A DNA stretch of 64,000 bases from Actinomycetes bacterium (GTDB lineage Bacteria; Actinomycetota; Acidimicrobiia; Acidimicrobiales; Palsa-688): the NCBI GenBank assembly GCA_021828475.1, contig JAJZIY010000009.1, positions 17,407 through 81,406 on the forward strand, in the 5' to 3' direction. Every line of letters starts with the position of its first letter. The stretch's first letter is position 1. Shown here piece after piece: positions 1 through 7,927 of the stretch. Below the pieces are notes generated by a model. That model was not told the origin of the DNA, did not search any database, and worked only from the letters and a program-made list of their open reading frames with translations. The position numbers and the translations under genes are program-made.

Positions 1-87
1 GCCATAGGGGCATGGTCGCGCCCGCCACCGACGATTACCCCATGTCCCGGCTGGGCACTGGCCTGTCGTACCGCTGTGCCCGGCGGG

Positions 88-1545
88 TCAGGGCATCTGG
101 CCGGGGTTCCGCCCCGCCGGAGGAGTGCCGGGCAGCAAGGGCAGCCGGAGGACGGCGTCGAGGCCACCTCCGGGGGCTTCGCGCAACTCGACCGCCGCAC
201 CGTTGCGGCCCGCCAGCTCGCGCACTATGGCCAGGCCCAGGCCGCCTGCCGCGCCGGCGCTCGCCGCCGGACCTGCGGAGACCTTGCCTGTCCCCTGCCA
301 GAACCTTTCGAACGCCCGCTCCCGGTCCTCGGCGCTGAGCCCGGGCCCGCTGTCTGTGACGTGTATCTCCGCCGGCGCCAGGCCGTCACCGATCAGCCCC
401 ACGGAGATGCGGGCACCCTCCGGGCAGGCGTCAACGGCGTTGGCCAGGAGGTTGTCGAGGATCTGGTCCAGGTCGCCCGGCACCAGACGTGCCGCCAACC
501 CCGCCGACGGCGGCGGCCCTTCGTTCACCAGCGCCACACCCCGCTCCTCTGCCAGGGCGGCCCATGCTTCGCAGCGCTCGGCGATGACCCGCCCCAGCTC
601 CACGCGCTCGCGGCGCGGCTTCTCCACCCCGGCACGGGTGAGGGCAAGCAGGCCGTCAACCAATCTGGAAAGGCGCTGGAGCTCACGTCCGGCGGCGGCC
701 AGGCCCTGCGAGGCGTGCCCGTGGACGTCCGCCTCGAGGTTCTCCAGTCGCAGGCGCAGCGCCGTCAGGGGGGAGCGCAACTGGTGGGACGCGTCCGCCA
801 CGAAGCGGTTCTGCGCCTCCAGGAGGTCGCTGAGCCGGCTCGCCATGTCGTTGAACTCCCCCGCCAACGAACGCACCTCCGGTGGGCCCCCGGCGGGAGC
901 AGCGCGCGCTGCCAGGTCTCCACCGGCGAAGCGCGCCACAGCTTCCTCCAGCTCTGCCAGGGGGCGGGCGATGCTGCGGGCCATGTAGACGGCAGCCAGC
1001 GCCGCCAGGACGAGCACTCCGGCACCGAACGCCCCCAGCGCCAACCACGTGGCCCTGGCCCGGCTGACGACCGACATGGCCGGCACGTCAAGGAGCACCG
1101 CCGCCCGGATGACCCGCCCTGGCCGTTCGAGAGCGCCTCCTACGAAGACGGGTGCCGCTCCCACCGCCACGGTGGTGCCCTCGTCCACGGTGAAGGAGCT
1201 GGTGGCGTGACCGGCCAGCGCGGCCAGGACGAGGGGCCGCTGCTCACGGGCGTCGTTGTCCTTGTCCTTCTCCGACGACGCCAGCACCTTCCCGTCAGGC
1301 CCTACCACGATCACCTCGCCTCCGGTGCGGGCACGGTACTGGTCTGTCAGGTACTGGACCTGCCCGGGGACGGTCTGCTCCGCCGCTTCTCCCACCAGCA
1401 CCGACAGGCCCGTGGCCTCACGGAGCACCTGGGAGGCCAGGATCGACCTGTCGTGGCGGGTCATGACCACCCCCAGCGGGATCTCCAGGGCAGCCAGGAC
1501 CACCAGGATGAGCAAGAGGAACGAGCTTGCGAGCCGGCGCCTCAC
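88..1545 (-). CDS. Sensor histidine kinase, HAMP type
   Basis: 485 aa. Membrane sensor kinase that autophosphorylates on His and passes the phosphate to the regulator encoded just upstream. TM helix at about residues 8-30 (FLLLILVVLAALEIPLGVVM), extracytoplasmic sensor region to about 165, second TM near 170-190, HAMP, then a HisKA box (ADASHQLRSPLTALRL) with the phospho-His near 255 and a C-terminal HATPase with GPGL and GGLGLAIVRELA motifs. The track ORF starts at 1719, but that N-terminus is shadow of the regulator; the GTG at 1545 overlaps the regulator TGA as GTGA, so I chose it. The ligand cannot be told from sequence. Family call is firm; the signal is unknown. Confidence 0.9.
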   Translation of the reverse strand: MRRRLASSFLLLILVVLAALEIPLGVVMTRHDRSILASQVLREATGLSVLVGEAAEQTVPGQVQYLTDQYRARTGGEVIVVGPDGKVLASSEKDKDNDAREQRPLVLAALAGHATSSFTVDEGTTVAVGAAPVFVGGALERPGRVIRAAVLLDVPAMSVVSRARATWLALGAFGAGVLVLAALAAVYMARSIARPLAELEEAVARFAGGDLAARAAPAGGPPEVRSLAGEFNDMASRLSDLLEAQNRFVADASHQLRSPLTALRLRLENLEADVHGHASQGLAAAGRELQRLSRLVDGLLALTRAGVEKPRRERVELGRVIAERCEAWAALAEERGVALVNEGPPPSAGLAARLVPGDLDQILDNLLANAVDACPEGARISVGLIGDGLAPAEIHVTDSGPGLSAEDRERAFERFWQGTGKVSAGPAASAGAAGGLGLAIVRELAGRNGAAVELREAPGGGLDAVLRLPLLPGTPPAGRNPGQMP

Positions 1546-2453
1546 GCCGTCTGGCCTGGGCCTGCTGCGCCGGAGCGTCCCTCGGTGCCGGCCGTGTCGC
1601 CGAGGCGCAACCCGACTCGGCGGACCGTCTCGACCCACTCGGGGTGCCCGAGCTTGCGCCGGAGCGTCGCCACGTGCACGTCGACGGTCTTCGTAGGCCC
1701 GTACCAATGCGGGCCCCACACCTGCTCGAGCAACGACTCGCGGGTGACGACCGCCCCGGGATCCTCGGCGAGAAGCGCCAGCAGGTCGAACTCCTTCGGC
1801 GACAGCTCGACCTCGGCACCCTCTACGTAGACGCGCCGCGTCCGGCGGTCGACCACCAGGCCGCCGAGGTCCTGGGCAGCCTGGCCGGCCCCCGGGGGCA
1901 CCCCGCCCGAAGGGCGCACCCGGGGTGCGCCGCCCGTCATGCCGGCCGCGTCGTCGAAGGCTTCCGCATGGCCCGTCTGCGGCTCGGCGGGCGTAGGCTC
2001 GCCGGCTGCAGGTGAGCCCGCCGTCCCCGGCCCGGCTCCGGGCATGAGGGAGGCGGTTTGTGGCGCATGGGCCGCTCCCTCCAGCGCCGGCGACGGGACG
2101 GGTACCTGGGCGCGGCGCGTGACCGCCCTGATGCGGGCGACCAGCTCACGGAAGCCGAAAGGCTTGACGAGGTAGTCGTCGGCGCCGAGCTCGAGGCCGA
2201 CCACCCTGTCCACCTCCGTGCCCCTGGCGCTGACGATGAGGATCGGCACCGGCGAGCGCGACCGCAACTGCCGGCAGACGTCGTAGCCGTCCATGTCCGG
2301 GAGGCGCAGGTCGAGCAGGACCAGGTCCGCCGGCGCAGCCGCAAGAGCGGCGGCACCGTCGGCAACGCGGTCGACCTCGAAGCCCTCCCGCTCCAGCCCT
2401 TCCACGAGGGGGTCCGCTATGCCGTCGTCGTCCTCGACCACGAGTAGTCGCAC
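1542..2453 (-). CDS. OmpR/PhoB-family response regulator with long linker
   Basis: 303 aa. DNA-binding regulator partnered with the kinase at 88-1545, which it overlaps by GTGA. Receiver domain at residues 1-115 with acidic pocket VVEDDD, phosphoacceptor D48 (LLDLRLPD), and K97 (LVKPFG). Winged-helix output domain from about 199 to 285 (LSPKEFDLLALLAEDPG, TVDVHVATLRRKLG). Between them lies an approximately 80-residue Ala/Pro/Gly-rich linker, much longer than the usual 10-20 residues. Start chosen as GTG 2453 because VRLLVVEDDD is the usual N-terminus; there is no clear Shine-Dalgarno, and CACTAT lies six bases upstream, so the mRNA may be leaderless. Confidence 0.9.
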   Translation of the reverse strand: MRLLVVEDDDGIADPLVEGLEREGFEVDRVADGAAALAAAPADLVLLDLRLPDMDGYDVCRQLRSRSPVPILIVSARGTEVDRVVGLELGADDYLVKPFGFRELVARIRAVTRRAQVPVPSPALEGAAHAPQTASLMPGAGPGTAGSPAAGEPTPAEPQTGHAEAFDDAAGMTGGAPRVRPSGGVPPGAGQAAQDLGGLVVDRRTRRVYVEGAEVELSPKEFDLLALLAEDPGAVVTRESLLEQVWGPHWYGPTKTVDVHVATLRRKLGHPEWVETVRRVGLRLGDTAGTEGRSGAAGPGQTA

Positions 2454-2519
2454 GACAAGATAGTGCCACCACTGCCGGGTGCACCTCGCCGCCCGGCTGA
2501 CAGCCACCGAAGATGTGCC

Positions 2520-2535
2520 GAACCTTAACCGGTTC
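2520..2535 (-). promoter_or_regulatory. Candidate regulator box upstream of the OmpR-type gene
   Basis: On the minus strand the sequence reads GAACCGGTTAAGGTTC, which holds a direct repeat GGTT-AA-GGTT and a short GAACC/GGTTC inverted repeat. Tandem half-sites of this kind are typical for OmpR/PhoB-family regulators. It lies about 70 bases upstream of the regulator start, so autoregulation is possible. This is inference only. Confidence 0.25.
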
Positions 2536-2689
2536 TTTGGGGGGCGCCATCCGTCGCGCTCTTGGCTTCGTACTACCGGCAACGCCACGACGGGGCGGGT
2601 GCCGACGGCCCGCTACGTGGCAGGCGCCACACAGCAGGTGCCGAGCAGGCGCGACCCTCGCCCGGGCAACGCCCAGCGGTCGCGCCGGG

Positions 2690-2695
2690 TACCGT
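2690..2695 (+). promoter_or_regulatory. -10 box TACCGT, leaderless arrangement
   Basis: TACCGT ends seven bases before the ATG at 2703, and no Shine-Dalgarno is present. This fits transcription starting at or next to the start codon. Confidence 0.45.
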
Positions 2696-2702
2696 TGGGG
2701 CG

Positions 2703-2981
2703 ATGGTTACAGCGTTCGTACTGATCGACGCCGAGCCGGCACGGGTGGCGACGCTGGCCGGCGAAGTCGCCGCGGTCGAAGGGGTGGCCGAGGCCTACTC
2801 GGTGGCCGGCCACGCTGACGTGGTGGCCGTGGTGCGCGTCAGGCGCATCGAGGATCTGGCTGAGGTCGTCACCGGCCGGCTCCACCTGCTCGACGGGGTG
2901 ACCGACACCCGCACCCTCGTCGCCTTCCAGTCCTATAGCCGCAAGGACCTCGACGCCATGTGGGAGCTCGGCGCGCCCTGA
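2703..2981 (+). CDS. Stand-alone Lrp/AsnC ligand-binding (RAM) domain protein
   Basis: 92 aa. Consists only of the alpha-beta ligand-sensing domain of Lrp/AsnC regulators (FVLIDAEPARVATLAGEVAAV, then ADVVAVVRVRRIEDLAEVVT) and lacks the N-terminal helix-turn-helix. Such proteins bind amino acids or effectors and oligomerise, but their targets are mostly unknown. ATG 2703 chosen because the upstream part of the track ORF has no family similarity and the -10 box sits seven bases before this ATG. A paired hairpin-forming repeat follows the gene. Family call is good; function is open. Confidence 0.85.
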   Translation: MVTAFVLIDAEPARVATLAGEVAAVEGVAEAYSVAGHADVVAVVRVRRIEDLAEVVTGRLHLLDGVTDTRTLVAFQSYSRKDLDAMWELGAP

Positions 2982-3049
2982 ACGGGCCGTGAACCACGGG
3001 CCGGGGCCCGGCGGTCCGGCAGGCCTCGGGTGGCGCCCGCGCAAGCCGC

Positions 3050-3132
3050 CCGGTTGGGCCAACCAGGCGGGACGGCCCAGCGGCCAGGGTGACACCTGCG
3101 GGCGGTACCGGTTGCGCCAACCAGGCGGGACG
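3050..3132. repeat. Two copies of a 25-bp imperfect palindrome
   Basis: CCGGTTGGGCCAACCAGGCG (continuing GGACG) at 3050-3074 and the same 25-mer with one change (GGTTGCGCCAACC core) at 3108-3132, 58 bp apart. The core GGTTGG-N-CCAACC is an inverted repeat, and flanking CCGCC/GGCGG extends the arms in copy 1. The pair sits between the RAM-domain gene and the next CDS, so it could be an operator pair, a terminator-like hairpin or a REP-type element. Seen directly; the role is unknown. Confidence 0.7.
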
Positions 3133-3196
3133 TGGCGCGCTCGGCCCGACTGCCACCCGGTGCACAGCCGTGGGCCCGGGCCGCCTCCTGCCGCCC

Positions 3197-3202
3197 TAGC
3201 AT
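3197..3202 (+). promoter_or_regulatory. -10 box TAGCAT, leaderless arrangement
   Basis: TAGCAT lies exactly seven bases before the GTG at 3210, with no ribosome-binding site between. Same geometry as the other leaderless candidates in this window. Confidence 0.5.
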
Positions 3203-3209
3203 TGGATCC

Positions 3210-3791
3210 GTGGGCGAATGGCTCGTCTTGCTCGTCGTCGTACTGACCGTGCCGGTGCTGCTCATGGGCGGGGCCGTAGCGTTGGCCGCGTCCTCGCTGC
3301 GGCGCGCCAACCGGCTCATGCCCGGTAGAGCCGCCGGCAGCATCCCTGTCACCTGGCTGTGGAGCCCGGGTACCGCCGCCGCCCTGCACCGCCGTCTGCG
3401 GTATGTCTGCCAGCTCTCCGCCCCCCTGGCCGGCCCGCCCGCCGGGGGTCGCCGCCTGAGGCGCAGGCGAGGCGGCGGCTTGGACGGCATATCCCGGCTG
3501 GCCGGCGAGGTGCTGGCAGAGGCGGTGGCGCTCGACCGCGAGCTGGTGGCCACCAACTACCTCCCGCGGGGCCTGCCCCGGGCGCAGGCGCTGGCAGAGA
3601 TGGAGGCCCAGGTCCGCAGCCTCGAGAGCTCGGCACGCAGGGTGCAGCAGCTCTCTGCGCGTCGCACGCAGCTGGCCCGCCCCGGCGGGCCCGCAGACCT
3701 GACCCTCGACCAGCGCATAGCGGCCATGGAGGACGCTCTGAACGAGCTGGGCCCTGAGCCTGGCAGCCTGACCCGGCCCCCGCTGCAATAG
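3210..3791 (+). CDS. Hypothetical single-pass membrane protein
   Basis: 193 aa, unrecognised. An N-terminal TM helix (LVLLVVVLTVPVLLMGGAVALAA) is followed by a basic segment (RRLRRRRGGG) and an Ala/Leu/Arg-rich helical region with heptad-like spacing (MEAQVRSLESSARRVQQLSARR), likely coiled coil on the cytoplasmic side. GTG 3210 chosen because it directly precedes the TM helix and has a TAGCAT box seven bases upstream. It converges with the DMT transporter gene. No function can be assigned. Confidence 0.7.
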   Translation: MGEWLVLLVVVLTVPVLLMGGAVALAASSLRRANRLMPGRAAGSIPVTWLWSPGTAAALHRRLRYVCQLSAPLAGPPAGGRRLRRRRGGGLDGISRLAGEVLAEAVALDRELVATNYLPRGLPRAQALAEMEAQVRSLESSARRVQQLSARRTQLARPGGPADLTLDQRIAAMEDALNELGPEPGSLTRPPLQ

Positions 3792-3831
3792 GGACCGGCT
3801 CCGTCCTCCCCGGTGCCCTGCGCGCCGTCGG

Positions 3832-4716
3832 CTATGGCCGTGGTGTGGGGCCGGTCGAGAGCCGGCTCAGGACGCCGGCGGCGACCAGGGTGACGACCAG
3901 ACCGACCACCTCGGCACCCAGCGGTAGCAGGCCGTGGCGTAGCTGCTCGTCGTAGACCACGACGCCGAGCACAACGCTCAGGATCGGGTCGATGGTCTGG
4001 ATGGCGGGCAAGCTGGCCGACAGCGGCCCGGCCTGGAACGCCAGCTGGTTGAGCACCACGCCCGTCCCACCGACGACCAGGACGCCCCAGAACGGCCAGC
4101 TCGTGACCATGCCGTCGAAGCCGTGGGACACCAGGATGTCCCCCGAGGTCTTTATGAGGGCCGCGACATCGGCGAAGGTCACTCCGGCCCCTGCCCCCAG
4201 CAGCATGGCCCGTCGTGAACCGGAGGTGAAACGGCTGCCGACAGCCGCCGCAACCACGGCGAGGACGCTGAAAGCCGACACCGCCACGGCTGGTACCAGG
4301 TCCGCCCTGTGAGCGGTGTCGTGCGGCGGCGTTGCCGTAACCAGGAACACCGCCAGGCCCACCGTGAGCACCACTGCCCAACCCATCTCCGGTCCGGCCA
4401 GCTTGTCCCGGTCGAGACGGCGCCGCACGGCCAGTGCGAAGACCACGGTGGAGACCAGGACGGGCTGCACCAGCACGAGTGTCCCGACATGCAGGGCGAT
4501 GGCGTGCAGGCCCAGTCCCACGGCCTCGACCAACAGTGCCAGTGCCCAGGCCGGATGGTGCAGCACCGAACGCACGAAGGCGCTCAGGTCGGCCAGGCGC
4601 GCTCCGGTCAGCCTGGCTGACTCGCTGCTGCGGTGCTGTAGGGCGCTCCCGAGGGCAAACAGCAGGGCGGCGGCCAGGGCGGCCAGGGCCGCCTCCACGA
4701 TGTGCGCCCGGCTCAC
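3832..4716 (-). CDS. DMT-superfamily membrane transporter
   Basis: 294 aa, about nine or ten hydrophobic helices across the whole length, in the pattern of drug/metabolite or NIPA-like transporters (two EamA-like halves; motifs LVLVQPVLVSTVVFALAVRR and AIQTIDPILSVVLGVVVYDE). It probably exports or imports a small metabolite or cation; the substrate cannot be read. GTG start with TACATT six bases upstream, so probably its own leaderless transcript. It stands alone, convergent with the preceding CDS. Confidence 0.75.
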   Translation of the reverse strand: MSRAHIVEAALAALAAALLFALGSALQHRSSESARLTGARLADLSAFVRSVLHHPAWALALLVEAVGLGLHAIALHVGTLVLVQPVLVSTVVFALAVRRRLDRDKLAGPEMGWAVVLTVGLAVFLVTATPPHDTAHRADLVPAVAVSAFSVLAVVAAAVGSRFTSGSRRAMLLGAGAGVTFADVAALIKTSGDILVSHGFDGMVTSWPFWGVLVVGGTGVVLNQLAFQAGPLSASLPAIQTIDPILSVVLGVVVYDEQLRHGLLPLGAEVVGLVVTLVAAGVLSRLSTGPTPRP

Positions 4717-4722
4717 CCCTCA

Positions 4723-4728
4723 AATGTA
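4723..4728 (-). promoter_or_regulatory. -10 box TACATT of the DMT transporter
   Basis: On the minus strand GTTACATTTGAGGG precedes the GTG, leaving six bases between the hexamer and the start codon. Confidence 0.5.
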
Positions 4729-4780
4729 ACGGCGGCCGCCCCGCCAGCCGGACCGATGTCGCGAGGGGCCGGTGCCGAGC

Positions 4781-4824
4781 CCGGCGTGCGGAAGGGCCGG
4801 CGTGCGGAAGGGCCGGCGTGCGGA
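4781..4824. repeat. 16-bp tandem repeat, 2.75 copies
   Basis: Unit CCGGCGTGCGGAAGGG at 4781 and 4797 plus a 12-base partial copy from 4813. It lies in the 140-bp gap between the transporter start and the trpD stop. No gene is seen in this gap. Confidence 0.8.
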
Positions 4825-4857
4825 CGATATCCCTGAAGCCTGCGCCTACCGACGCTG

Positions 4858-5991
4858 TCAGGCTTCGGCCGCCCCTGCCGCCCCTGCCGCCTCGGCGCGC
4901 GACGTGGCCACCAGGCGCTCCAGGCAGGCGGCGGCCCGGCCGCTGTCGACCGACTGCGCTGCCCGGTCCAACCCGTCCTCGAGAGTGCCGGCTGTCCCGT
5001 TGACCACCAGCGCCGCCGCCGCGTTGAGCAGGACCACGTCGCGCTGCGCCCCCGGCGCCCCCCCGAGGACGTCCCTCACGACCTGGGCATTGTGGGAGGC
5101 GTCGCCGCCCTTCAGCTCTTCGGGGCGCGCGCTGCGCAACCCGAGATCCCGGGGGTCGACTCTGAAGGCCCGCAGATCCCCTGCTGCGCTCGACCACTCG
5201 ACCACGCGCGATGGAGCCGTCGTCGACAGCTCGTCCAGGCCGTCCTCTCCGTGGACCACCCAGGCCCGGTCTGCCCCTGCATGGCCGAGCACCCGCGCCA
5301 GCCTGTCGGCCACCCGCCCGTCGCCCACGCCGACGAGCTGGAACGGCGTGCGCCCCGGGTTGGCCAGGGGACCGAGGAGATTGAAGGCCGTAGGCACACC
5401 GAGCTCGCGCCGCGTGGCTATCACATGGCGCATGGCCGGGTGGTAGCGCGGGGCGAAGCAGAAGCCGATGCCAGCCGTCTCGATGCAACGGGCTACACCG
5501 GCCGGGGCAAGGGCGATCTCCACGCCGAGCGCTTCGAGGACGTCCGCCGAGCCTGTGCGCGACGAGGCTGCCCTACCGCCGTGCTTGCACACCGGTGCAC
5601 CTGCGCCGGCGACCACCAGTGCGGCGATCGTCGAGATGTTGATCGTGCCGGCCCGGTCGCCACCCGTACCGCAGGTGTCGACCAGGCGGGCCGCGAGCAG
5701 GGGCGGCACCGGCACCCGCTCGGCCACCTCCAGCATCGCTTCGAGCATGCCGGTGAGCTCGTCGACCGTTTCCCCTTTGCAGCGGAGGCCGAACACGAAG
5801 GCGGAAACCTGCGAGGCGGTGGCGGCACCCTCGAGGACCTCCCGTAGGGCTGCTGCAGCCTCCTCCCGGCTCAGGTCCGAACCGGCGGCCAAGCGCCCGA
5901 GGAGCCCCGGCCATCCCTCGAGGTCGGCGAGCGATGGGTGCACTTTCGCGGGCGGGGCACTCTCGGCGCTTTCGTCTGCTGGTACGGCCAC
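4858..5991 (-). CDS. trpD: Anthranilate phosphoribosyltransferase
   Basis: 377 aa. Transfers phosphoribose from PRPP to anthranilate, the second step of tryptophan synthesis. Signature DTCGTGGDRAGTINIST (PRPP-pyrophosphate loop) and CKHGGRAASSRTGSADVLEALG (anthranilate/PRPP site) are intact, with the conserved C-terminal GEDGLDEL. An N-terminal extension of about 25 residues precedes the usual first helix. GTG start at 5991 has GGAGG eight bases upstream plus a TACGGT hexamer, so it need not be leaderless. No other trp gene is in the window. Very secure call. Confidence 0.97.
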   Translation of the reverse strand: MAVPADESAESAPPAKVHPSLADLEGWPGLLGRLAAGSDLSREEAAAALREVLEGAATASQVSAFVFGLRCKGETVDELTGMLEAMLEVAERVPVPPLLAARLVDTCGTGGDRAGTINISTIAALVVAGAGAPVCKHGGRAASSRTGSADVLEALGVEIALAPAGVARCIETAGIGFCFAPRYHPAMRHVIATRRELGVPTAFNLLGPLANPGRTPFQLVGVGDGRVADRLARVLGHAGADRAWVVHGEDGLDELSTTAPSRVVEWSSAAGDLRAFRVDPRDLGLRSARPEELKGGDASHNAQVVRDVLGGAPGAQRDVVLLNAAAALVVNGTAGTLEDGLDRAAQSVDSGRAAACLERLVATSRAEAAGAAGAAEA

Positions 5992-6109
5992 GGTCCTCCA
6001 CCGTACAAGAGCAGCTGCAGGCCTTGAGGCGGGCGGGAAGAGTCGCTATCGTCCTGGCCTGGCCACCGAGAGGCCGACGGGCTACGCCCGTGCGCAAAAG
6101 GAGCCACCG

Positions 6110-7582
6110 ATCAGCATCCTGGTTGTAGACGTCGGCAGCAGCGCCGTCAGGGCCAGCGTGGTGAGGGAGGACGGCACCACCGCCTGCAGGCGGCTGGAGA
6201 GCTTCGTCACCAGCCGGCCCTTCCCGGGCCTGGTAGAGCTCGACGCGGGTGAAGTTGCAGCCGCTGTCCTGGGGGCGGCTCAGGCCTGCCTGGCCGTGGA
6301 AGGCCCGGTGACTGCCGTCGGGGTCACAAACCAGCGGGGCACGACGGTCGTCTGGGACGCCACGACGGGGGAGCCCGTGGGGCCAGCACTCAGCTGGCAG
6401 GACCTGCGCACCGCCGGCGCCTGCCTCGAGCTCCAACGTGAGGGGCTCCGCCTCGCCCCCAACGAGTCGGCGACCAAGCTTGCATGGTTGCTCGACGACG
6501 CCGACCCCGGGCGCCACCGCGACCTTCGCTTCGGCACCTTGGACAGTTGGGTCACCTGGGTGCTCACCGAGGGTCGCTCGCACGTGACGGACGTCAGCAA
6601 CGCCGCCGTGAGCGGGCTACTGCCGACCGAGGACATCCTGGCCGGCAGAGCGGACATCGCCTGGTCGGACAGCCGGCTCGAGCGCTTCCGGATCCCCAGC
6701 ACGTGCATGCCCGCCCTGGTCGGCTCGTCCGAGGTGGTCGGGGAGGCGACCGCGCTCCCCGGCGCCCCACCTGTAGCGGGCCTGGTGGGCGACCAGCAGG
6801 GCTCGCTGCTCGGCCAGGGCTGCGTCAACGAGGGTGACGCCAAGGCCACTTTCGGCACGGGCGCCTTCCTCGACCTCAACGTCGGCGGCCGGCCCCCCGC
6901 CTTCGGTGCCACGGAGAAACGGGGCGAGCAGGGATGCCTGCCCATCGTCGCGTGGCAGCGCTCCGGCACCTGCACATGGGGCGCCGAAGCCCTGGTGCTC
7001 TCGGCGGGGACAGCGGTCCAATGGCTCGTCGACGACCTGGGGCTGATATCGAGCCCAGACGAGTCTGCCGAAGTCGCGGCTCGCTGCACCGACACCGGCG
7101 ACGTCTACTTCGTGCCCGCCCTGATGGGGCTCGGCACGCCGCAATGGGATTTCGGCGCCCGCTCGTTGTTCATCGGGATGTCGACCGGCACCGGTCGGCC
7201 AGAGTTGGTCCGGGCCGTGCTCAGGGGTGTGGCCCAGCGCGGGGCCGACATGCTGGCAGCGGTCGAGGCCGATTCGGGCCACAAGGTGCCGGTGCTGCGT
7301 GTTGACGGCGGCATGAGCGCGAACGAGGTGTTCCTTCGGGAGCTTGCCGATGCTTGTCAAGTCCCCTTGCATGTGTCGGCCGAGTTGGAGGCGACTTCTC
7401 TCGGCGCTGCATACCTGGCAGGACTTGCGACGGGGATCTGGTCGAGCGAGCAGGAGGTGGCAGGGCTCGTCGCTCCTCGCCTGGTGGTCGAACCGGGACC
7501 GGACAGCCGCAGGGACCGTTGGAAAGAGGCCGTTTCCCGTTCGGTCAGGTGGATCCCGGAACTTTCTGCTCTGCAGTTCTGA
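6110..7582 (+). CDS. FGGY-family carbohydrate kinase, glycerol-kinase-like
   Basis: 490 aa from the proposed start. Phosphorylates a polyol or sugar with ATP. N-terminal phosphate loop LVVDVGSSAVRASVV, NQRGTTVVWD (compare NQRETT of GlpK), VGDQQGSLLGQGC, ATFGTGAFLDLN and the adenosine motif DGGMSAN are present, closest in style to glycerol kinases; the substrate is inferred. The frame is open far upstream, but no ATG, GTG or TTG lies in frame near the family N-terminus. An ideal AAAAGGAG sits six bases before an ATC codon at 6110. The alternative is CTG at 6059, six bases after TATCGT. The start is therefore unusual or affected by a sequence error. Confidence 0.85.
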   Translation: MSILVVDVGSSAVRASVVREDGTTACRRLESFVTSRPFPGLVELDAGEVAAAVLGAAQACLAVEGPVTAVGVTNQRGTTVVWDATTGEPVGPALSWQDLRTAGACLELQREGLRLAPNESATKLAWLLDDADPGRHRDLRFGTLDSWVTWVLTEGRSHVTDVSNAAVSGLLPTEDILAGRADIAWSDSRLERFRIPSTCMPALVGSSEVVGEATALPGAPPVAGLVGDQQGSLLGQGCVNEGDAKATFGTGAFLDLNVGGRPPAFGATEKRGEQGCLPIVAWQRSGTCTWGAEALVLSAGTAVQWLVDDLGLISSPDESAEVAARCTDTGDVYFVPALMGLGTPQWDFGARSLFIGMSTGTGRPELVRAVLRGVAQRGADMLAAVEADSGHKVPVLRVDGGMSANEVFLRELADACQVPLHVSAELEATSLGAAYLAGLATGIWSSEQEVAGLVAPRLVVEPGPDSRRDRWKEAVSRSVRWIPELSALQF

Positions 7583-7592
7583 CCGCTTGCGG

Positions 7593-7611
7593 AGGATGAG
7601 CGGCTCATCCT
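7593..7611 (+). terminator. Hairpin after the FGGY kinase
   Basis: Perfect inverted repeat AGGATGAG-CGG-CTCATCCT, beginning 11 bases after the stop codon. There is no U-tract, so it would be a non-canonical terminator or an mRNA-end stabiliser. Confidence 0.4.
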
Positions 7612-7719
7612 GTTGCCACCCATGAGCTTTTGTCCGGTTTGCGACGCTGTGACCATGACTGCAACCACCCGTCCGGACCATGGGCAACCCGGTGCTCGCT
7701 CAATTAGGGTCGGTCGGCG

Positions 7720-7848
7720 ATGAACGCGAACGCGCTCAAGACGGCCGCCGAATTGGACGAGGTTCCGATGGTGGGTACGGCACGGCGGATGTCCACCACC
7801 AGATGGCGCCGCACGGCCCGGGGCCGGGAGCAAGACCGCTCCAGCTGA
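7720..7848 (+). CDS. Possible 42-residue small ORF
   Basis: ATG at 7720 opens a 42-codon frame (starts MNANALKTAAELDEVPMVG, ends basic and Ser-rich) with TAGGGT nine bases before the ATG. It lies in the long leader of the surface-protein gene, so it could be a small protein or an upstream ORF. It is too short for the track and has no recognisable family. Weak support. Confidence 0.3.
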   Translation: MNANALKTAAELDEVPMVGTARRMSTTRWRRTARGREQDRSS

Positions 7849-7927
7849 GCCACAACCCGCCTTCGGGCGGCCGGTACGACCGAAAGACCAGACTCCCTCG
7901 CCGAGCAGACCACGCGGAGGCTTGCCC

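Larger units (their letters stand above)
7583..7927. other. 345-bp intergenic stretch
   Basis: It holds a hairpin just after the kinase stop, a possible 42-codon ORF and several GC-rich inverted repeats (for example GGTGG...CCACC near 7769-7801) before the surface-protein gene. No known riboswitch was recognised. Confidence 0.6.

Noticed and set aside
76-1830. 584-aa plus-strand ORF
   Set aside because: Antisense shadow of the kinase and regulator genes; no family motif and typical of high-GC third-position bias.
3557-5488. 643-aa minus-strand ORF
   Set aside because: Runs through the DMT transporter and trpD genes in another frame; low-complexity Gly/Arg composition and no motif.
7583-7927. 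c-di-AMP (ydaO-type) riboswitch before the cell-wall protein
   Set aside because: Such switches often precede actinobacterial wall hydrolases, but I could not find the conserved core by eye.
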